From: Primulina eburnea
Lineage: Eukaryota > Streptophyta > Magnoliopsida > Lamiales > Gesneriaceae
Length of the DNA stretch: 64,000 bases
Reading direction: 5' to 3'
NCBI RefSeq assembly: GCF_022965805.1
Contig: NC_133105.1
Coordinates: 29,792,277-29,856,276 of the forward strand
Positions 59,306-64,000 of this stretch are shown here, in pieces. Each line of letters opens with the position of its first letter. Position 1 is the stretch's first letter. The notes under the pieces are model-generated. The model did no database searches, was not told the origin of the DNA, and was given only the letters and a program-made list of their open reading frames with translations. The translations under genes and the position numbers were made by a program.

Positions 59306-61280
59306 TGTAAGGGCCAAGATCTTGACTCTGCTAATATGAGATTTTAATTATATTAACATGAGATTATTGAAGTTAAATTGATATAATTATAGACGGGCTA
59401 CTACGAGACCAGATTGGCCAAACATTTAGAGTATACAATTTTTGGGACAGAAGTGTTGGCGCCCGAGCGGTAAAGATCGACCGCCCGAGCGCCAGTGTCC
59501 CTGAAAAGTACGTCGCGGGCAGAAGATGTGGCACCCGGGCGGTAGATTATTACCGCCCGAGCGCCAAGAGTGCGACTTGAAATTGCTGGACAGAAGATAC
59601 CGCGCTCGAGCGGTAGATTTCCACCGCTCGAGCGCCGACCGAAATTCACGAAAAGTAAACACGTTGCCTTAACATGAAATTGGGATATATATATATATAT
59701 CATTCTTCAGAATGAAGAATTAACAAAAGTCGAGGAGAAGCTTCAGAGAATTTGTGTGGAAAATCCTTACGCCTTTTGTGAGAAATCTGTCCGTTATATT
59801 TTAAATCCGACTTCGATACTGTGTTCATATCAACGCAGGATGCTACAGGACGTAAGTTTTATTACGTTTAGACAAGATTTGAAATTATGATATTGTCAGA
59901 ATTGAATATGATTCAGATATGGTGTTTCTGCTACCGTAGACATTATAGAATTGAAGTCAGATTAAAGAACAGACTGTTTCTGTAATTGTTATGATTTTTG
60001 AAAGAGATTGACTGAGATTCTATATCAGAATTGTGTTAATATTCAGAGTATGAATTATGTTGACACAGATTATGAATTCTGGTAGTATATCTGTGATGTT
60101 GAGATTGACGGGGTATCAAGACTGTATTGTTATGCCGTCGAAACATCAGTTGATTAGATTGATCAGATTCAGTAATGATTTCGATTGTAACGTGATATTG
60201 TTGATATGAATTAGATTGTACCTTGTTCAGATATAGATCAGATTATATACTGATTTGAGTATTGATCAGAACAGGTTTTGATTCGAGTTATATACTGATG
60301 TTGTATTTATATGATTGTCATTGCGAGACTGGGTATGGACAGATCAGAATACGAGACTTCGTCTTCGTCAGACCGGGAAGACAAAGGTATAAATAAATGT
60401 TGATTCGGGATGGCACAACTCGAGTTAGGTCTGACTTGAGTTTCCCTAAATCACATACTTTACTTTATTGCATTGATATTTGCAGATTATCAGATTGATA
60501 TGTGCATGTATTGACTTAGAACAGAGTCAGAGTTAGAGTCTAGGGCAGACAGCCTAGCTAGGGCAGAACCTCCAAGTCTTTCTCAGAACCGATAAGACTC
60601 TAGATTTACGGTGTATCGAAGAGCTTCAGATGTAGATCGACGTCTATCTCAGACACATTCGATACAGCATACGAAAGTCTAAATTAGATTGGGATCCCTA
60701 GATTTGAGATAAGATAAGATTAGATCACGAGTCATTGATTCATGTAGTCAGATTAGATACATGTTTTGATGTTTGTTTATGCTTTTATACAGATCCGTAT
60801 TAATTTATGTTTCGTAGATTACGATTCATGTTTTATTTACAGACTGGTATGGATACATGTTGTTGATTATGCTACATGTGACAAGATATATTTCATGTGT
60901 ATATATATGTTTTATATGATTGCATTTAATACATTGTTTATACTGGGATATTTATTTCTCACCGGAGTTATCCGGCTGTTGTCTTGTTTTGTATGTGTGC
61001 ATGACAACAGGTGGGGCAGGATCAGGGTCCAGAAGATGAGGAGAGATCGAGATTAGAGCGGTGATCACGGACTTGGATGTAGATAGGTTTTATTACTTGA
61101 ATGTAGTAGTTGAACCTAATTTTAAATTAGAGGCATGTTATACAAGATTTGTATTATTATACTAGTTTGTATAATAGATTGATTCCATTACCTTCCGCAT
61201 TTTAGAAGAAAAATTTTTAGACCCTGTTTATCTTAACTGATAATTAAACCCCAAAGATGATTAGCGTCCGGGTCCCCACA
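59306..61280 (+). repeat. Element F 3' LTR (1975 bp)
   Basis: TGTAAGGGCCAAGATC...GGGTCCCCACA. It is uninterrupted, so it gives the target site of solo LTR D. About 1% substitutions against the 5' LTR by eye. Confidence 0.93.
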
Positions 61281-61496
61281 CAAATTTTCGAAATTTGTAC
61301 TCTTTTTTTTTTTTTTTTTTTGCCTAAGTACTACTCGAAAATCCCCAAAAAAAGACACCAACAAATTTCGAGAATCACAGATTCACGAAAAATTTTACGA
61401 AGACGATAGAACAAACAGATCTGAAAGCGGAATTAAAGAATATCACAGATCTGAAATTTAATAACAAGATACTTACTTGAATTCAATAAACCCAAA
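61281..61496 (-). other. G3 leader, second part
   Basis: Continues the leader broken at 51649; begins with the CAAAT duplication and includes a T run (61303-61321). Aligns with 19730-19940 of G1. No gene seen. Confidence 0.78.
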
Positions 61497-61508
61497 GCTC
61501 TGATACCA
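61497..61508 (-). promoter_or_regulatory. Gypsy G3 primer-binding site
   Basis: TGGTATCAGAGC on the minus strand, two bases from the 5' LTR at 61511. Confidence 0.92.
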
Positions 61509-61510
61509 AA

Positions 61511-62081
61511 TGATGTGAATCTTTGTACGAATAAATAGCAAACACGAATAAAACGCAATCGCACCGTCTATTTAATTACGATAATAAGACTCGTGTGTTG
61601 TCCCGATCTTTTGAATCAAGTAATTGAAGTGTTATTCACCTCTAAACTATAAAAGTTTAGCAACAAATAATCACGAGGATAACAATCGAAATTTGATACG
61701 AACCTTCGAAGAACGACGCCTACGACAATCCGCACAAGCACGATCGACAAACGCCACAAAGTTATAAACTTTGATAAGTTTGATTTGATTTAACAAAGCT
61801 AAAGCCTTGAAAAGTTGAGAGAAAATTCTCACAAGTTTGATAAACTCAAAATAATATGTGTATTGTGTGTTAAAATTTCGTCCAAGATGTTTACATATCA
61901 AAAAGGATTACTAGAATCTAGTTTCCTAACAAAGTAAAACTCTAAAGAAGGGAATAAAATCGCGCAGAAAACACTAGACACAGACCCCGTGCAGACCTCC
62001 GTGTCCGGGTCCGTGTACATACTGTAAATAATCTTCAATCGGAAACAAGGGACACGGACCCCGTGCTCACCTCCGTGTACG
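61511..62081 (-). repeat. Gypsy G3 5' LTR (571 bp in view)
   Basis: Begins TGATGTGAATCTTTG and matches 34317-34891. It breaks off inside a CACGG motif cluster where a different LTR begins (62082). The remaining about 330 bp must lie right of the window. Confidence 0.9.
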
Positions 62082-62252
62082 TGTAAGGCCCAAGAAATTT
62101 ATCATGTTAATTCGAAATGATTTGACGATGGTTATTATAATCGGACACGATTTGTTGATAATTGACATGATTGAGATTATACGGACTTGAATAAAGAGGC
62201 CGGGCGTCATTGCATTATGAGCCAAGATTTCGGACAGACCCTGTGGCGCCCG
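62082..62252 (+). repeat. Start of an F-like LTR, interrupted
   Basis: TGTAAGGCCCAAGAAATT resembles the F LTR start TGTAAGGGCCAAGATC. The segment ends inside the first hairpin motif (CTGTGGCGCCCG), where a family H LTR begins. The rest presumably follows that element beyond the window. The likely target duplication into the G3 LTR is GTACG (62077-62081), unverified. Confidence 0.7.
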
Positions 62253-62330
62253 TGTAGTATCCCGATACCTAATTTGAGTTAATTATTGGATTAATTATTT
62301 TTCGGTGGGATCGGAAGGACCGAACCGGGT

Positions 62331-62563
62331 TCGGATCGTCCGATCATGGTTCGGATCGTCCGAGGTGGGTTCGGATCGTCCGAGCCAGGTGGCTGGACCC
62401 GTGGCAGACATGCAGAATTCGGATCGTCCGAGCAAGGGTTCGGATCGTCCGAGACAGGTGGCTGGACACGTAGAAGGCATGCAAGGTTCGGATCGTCCGA
62501 AGTGGGTTCGGATCGTCCGAAGTGTACCGGATCGGAGCTTCCGAAGTGGATCGGATCGTCCGA
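62331..62563 (+). repeat. TCGGATCGTCCGA array in family H U3
   Basis: Exact 13-bp copies start at 62331, 62351, 62371, 62419, 62440, 62488, 62508 and 62551, with a variant at 62532. Steps are 20-21 bp within groups and 68-69 bp between groups. The last copy ends 8 bp before the TATA box. One GACACGT (reverse of ACGTGTC) lies at 62465. All reading frames across it are open, which explains spurious ORFs here. Confidence 0.92.
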
Positions 62564-62570
62564 ACATTGG

Positions 62571-62580
62571 CTATAAATAG
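62571..62580 (+). promoter_or_regulatory. TATA box of family H LTR
   Basis: CTATAAATAG, matching the plant TATA consensus, conserved at the same place in the solo LTR (47610-47601). Confidence 0.8.
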
Positions 62581-63708
62581 AGGCGCGAGGCTTCATTTCT
62601 TACTCGCCATTTCAGAGCGTTCCAGAGCGTTTTAGTCGTTTCTGAGAGGTTTCTAGTCTTTCCCGAGGTTCAGGCACTAGCAGGGAGCTACTGGCTTTGT
62701 AGCGGAGCTGTGCTCTAGTTGGGAGCTAGCGGCATCAGCGGGCTAGCGACGGACGAAGGTTTGGAATTGTATCATTATTATTTCAGGATTATCTAGTTAA
62801 GTCTGGTAGATAAGTTTTAGTGATGGTTTTCACTTGATGAATAGGCTTGGAATAGACCTGTTTGTCTGGTTTTCCAGTGGATTAGGATTGCAGTGATAGA
62901 GGTACGAAAGTACTATCCGAGATATCCTGGTCGAGTATACATCCTTATATGTGTTGCATGATTATGTGGTGCATTGATATATGTCATATGATGCATGCTA
63001 TTATGTCACGTTTTATGATGCATGTTGCATTTCATGTTGAGCCGTATCTCCTTCGAGATAGCCTTTACTGTTGAGCTGTATCTCTTTCGAGATAAGCTAT
63101 ATCTTGTGGGGCCGCTCAGCCCTGTCTTGTCTTGTGGACGCATGGACACCGAGAGTACACAGTGGCCGACGGGTCGGGAGGGCTTCGGTGATCCGGGACA
63201 TTTTTGGTCCACGTCTGTTCTTGTAGTGGATGCAGTGACCCAGAGGAGTACCGCGCGGCACTATCCACTTGGCGCCTCTAGACTGAGCATTTTGAGATCT
63301 TTTGTGACTCCTGTTTCTTGACTACCCTGGTATCATATCATAGCATGTGCATGTCATATAGGCTTGTATACTCATGCTTTTGTACTGGGCGTTCTTATCG
63401 CTCATGTCCTCGGTTTTGTTTATCTTGGACACCCCATTCCCACGGGGCAGGCCTCAGGTTGGACAGCTCAGGAGGAGGAGGAGGAGGACGTTGAGTAGCT
63501 GGTTGGTTTAGTTCTTCGGTATCTTTTTGTTTCGATATGGTTGTACCGTATATTTCATTTTAGTTGAGTTGTCCTGGTTTTTCGATTGGGTTGTATTACT
63601 ATCTTTTGGTGACAGTTTTCCGCCTTTATTTCTGATTGTTTTTAATTAAGTTAATCGCATGCTTAGTTCTTGATTAGTAGGTGATTCTGGAACGGGTCAC
63701 TACATTTA

Positions 63709-63720
63709 TGGTATCAGAGC
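63709..63720 (+). promoter_or_regulatory. Family H primer-binding site
   Basis: TGGTATCAGAGC four bases after the LTR end; initiator-Met tRNA type. Confidence 0.93.
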
Positions 63721-63802
63721 ATGCTTATGATTTTGGGATATAGATTCTGTTTTGGGATTTTCGTGGATCATTTTACCATTTTCCCTATTCTATCTTGTAG
63801 CG

Positions 63803-64000
63803 ATGGCTGACCACTTTGGTGATGAGAGTAGTCAGGGAAGTGTAGGTCGTTGGGGTGACCAGGACGATCGTAGGCGTCATCGTGAACATCGTCATCGTCG
63901 GGATGGTCCTAGGCGTTTTGATTTGAACCGTTTCATTCAGATGGGGCCTAAGCCTTTAGTCGGCGGTGAGACTCCCGATGATGCTGAGGATTGGTTAGAG
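63803..64000 (+). CDS. gag: Family H gag, N-terminal 66 codons (runs off window)
   Basis: ATG at 63803, 82 nt after the primer site, opens a frame to the window end. It begins MADHFGDESSQGSVG, then an Arg/His-rich basic stretch (residues about 23-40), then MGPKPLVGGETPDDAEDWLE, the usual start of the Ty3/gypsy Gag capsid domain (P-F/L-x-G ... A-E-x-W-L). No stop or frameshift is seen in this part. Whether the rest is intact, and whether pol follows, cannot be judged here. Confidence 0.82.
   Translation, partial: MADHFGDESSQGSVGRWGDQDDRRRHREHRHRRDGPRRFDLNRFIQMGPKPLVGGETPDDAEDWLE

Larger units (their letters stand above)
51650..61280 (+). mobile_element. Element F: gag-only non-autonomous Ty3-type retrotransposon, sister of E
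   Basis: TSD CAAAT at 51645-51649 and 61281-61285, in the G3 leader. The outer base of the 5' LTR is mutated (GGTAAGGG against TGTAAGGG). 5' LTR 51650-55456 (with solo LTR D), primer site 55462-55473, gag 55821-56720, 2.6 kb without coding function, polypurine tract 59292-59305, 3' LTR 59306-61280. It shares internal region and LTR 3' part with E, but has a different U3 motif. Confidence 0.93.
34317..62081 (-). mobile_element. Ty3/gypsy element G3 (with nested copia C and element F)
   Basis: Minus-strand element, sister of G1. 3' LTR 34317-35221, polypurine tract 35222-35241, pol 35222-36643, break by copia C (36644-48073), rest of pol and gag (48074-51247), leader split by element F, primer site 61508-61497, 5' LTR from 61511, broken at 62081 by further insertions and continuing beyond the window. 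The left edge coincides exactly with the LTR terminus TGATGTG, so it reads as an insertion into the integrase array; the right target duplication is outside the window. Confidence 0.9.
62253..63704 (+). repeat. Family H 5' LTR (1452 bp)
   Basis: TGTAGTATCCCGATACC...GAACGGGTCACTACA. U3 has the TCGGA/TCCGA array (62331-62563), then TATA box CTATAAATAG at 62571-62580. Downstream lies a transcribed leader-like region. Confidence 0.9.
62253..64000 (+). mobile_element. Family H Ty3-type retrotransposon, 5' end
   Basis: 5' LTR, primer site, short leader and the start of gag; continues past the window. LTR identity with the solo LTR at 46486-47983 (opposite strand) fixes the LTR ends. The predicted target duplication is GCCCG (62248-62252); its partner is outside the window. 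Confidence 0.88.

Noticed and set aside
62331..62563. Possible CRISPR-like array (short palindromic repeats with spacers)
   Set aside because: A plant LTR promoter context, repeats only 13 bp, spacers of a few bases that are themselves repeats, and no cas genes.
62291..62596. Repetitive ORFs with Ser-Asp-Asp-Pro-Asn or Ser-Ser-Glu repeats on both strands
   Set aside because: They are translations of the 13-bp U3 motif array. All frames stay open because the motif has no stop, which does not indicate a protein.

Overview
The window is wall-to-wall nested LTR retrotransposons from a plant nuclear genome, almost certainly an angiosperm. The evidence is: primer-binding sites complementary to initiator-methionine tRNA (TGGTATCAGAGC) next to every 5' LTR; both plant Ty1/copia (gag-protease-integrase-RT-RNaseH) and Ty3/gypsy (gag-protease-RT-RNaseH-integrase) gene orders; long TG...CA LTRs; and 5-bp target-site duplications (TSDs). 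I found no host gene, tRNA, rRNA or CRISPR. The species cannot be named from the sequence.

Stratigraphy. The deepest layer is a 1.4-kb tandem array (32897-34316) of about 3.9 copies of a 364-365-bp monomer, each a piece of a Ty3 integrase core. On each side the array stops exactly at the LTR terminus of a minus-strand Ty3/gypsy element of one family ('G'). G1 occupies the left (6632-32896 with its own insertions; its 3' end lies left of the window). G3 occupies the right (34317-62081 with insertions; its end lies right of the window).

Insertions into G1: copia A (1-6631, plus strand, left part outside the window); element E (9023-17206, minus, TSD TTAGT), a gag-only non-autonomous Ty3 element; copia B (20601-32620, plus, TSD GTGCA), itself carrying an antisense solo copia LTR (25173-27334, TSD CCGTA) in its gag.

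Insertions into G3: copia C (36644-48073, minus, TSD TTAAA), the youngest element, with LTRs about 0.4% different and only two stops in a 1313-codon frame; inside its 5' LTR a solo LTR of family H (46486-47983, TSD GAAAT); element F (51650-61280, plus, TSD CAAAT), a sister of E, with another solo LTR ('D', 52395-54179) in its 5' LTR; a fragment of an F-like LTR (62082-62252); and into that fragment a family-H element whose 5' LTR, primer site and first 66 gag codons reach the window end.

Every gag/pol copy seen over its full length is broken (stops, frameshifts, deletions, insertions); only the first 66 codons of family H gag are in view, and they are open. The most unusual signals are: (1) the integrase-derived satellite-like array, with a catalytic Asp changed to Gly in all four copies; (2) a shared promoter layout in which different LTR families carry, just upstream of the TATA box, arrays of family-specific GC-rich palindromes with a superperiod near 70 bp; (3) exchange of this upstream module between E and F, which otherwise share LTR 3' part and gag; (4) a palindrome cluster just downstream of the copia primer site that could be a dimerisation/packaging signal. 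LTR and TSD boundaries were read by eye from repeat and target comparisons; element clades, regulatory roles and ages are inference.
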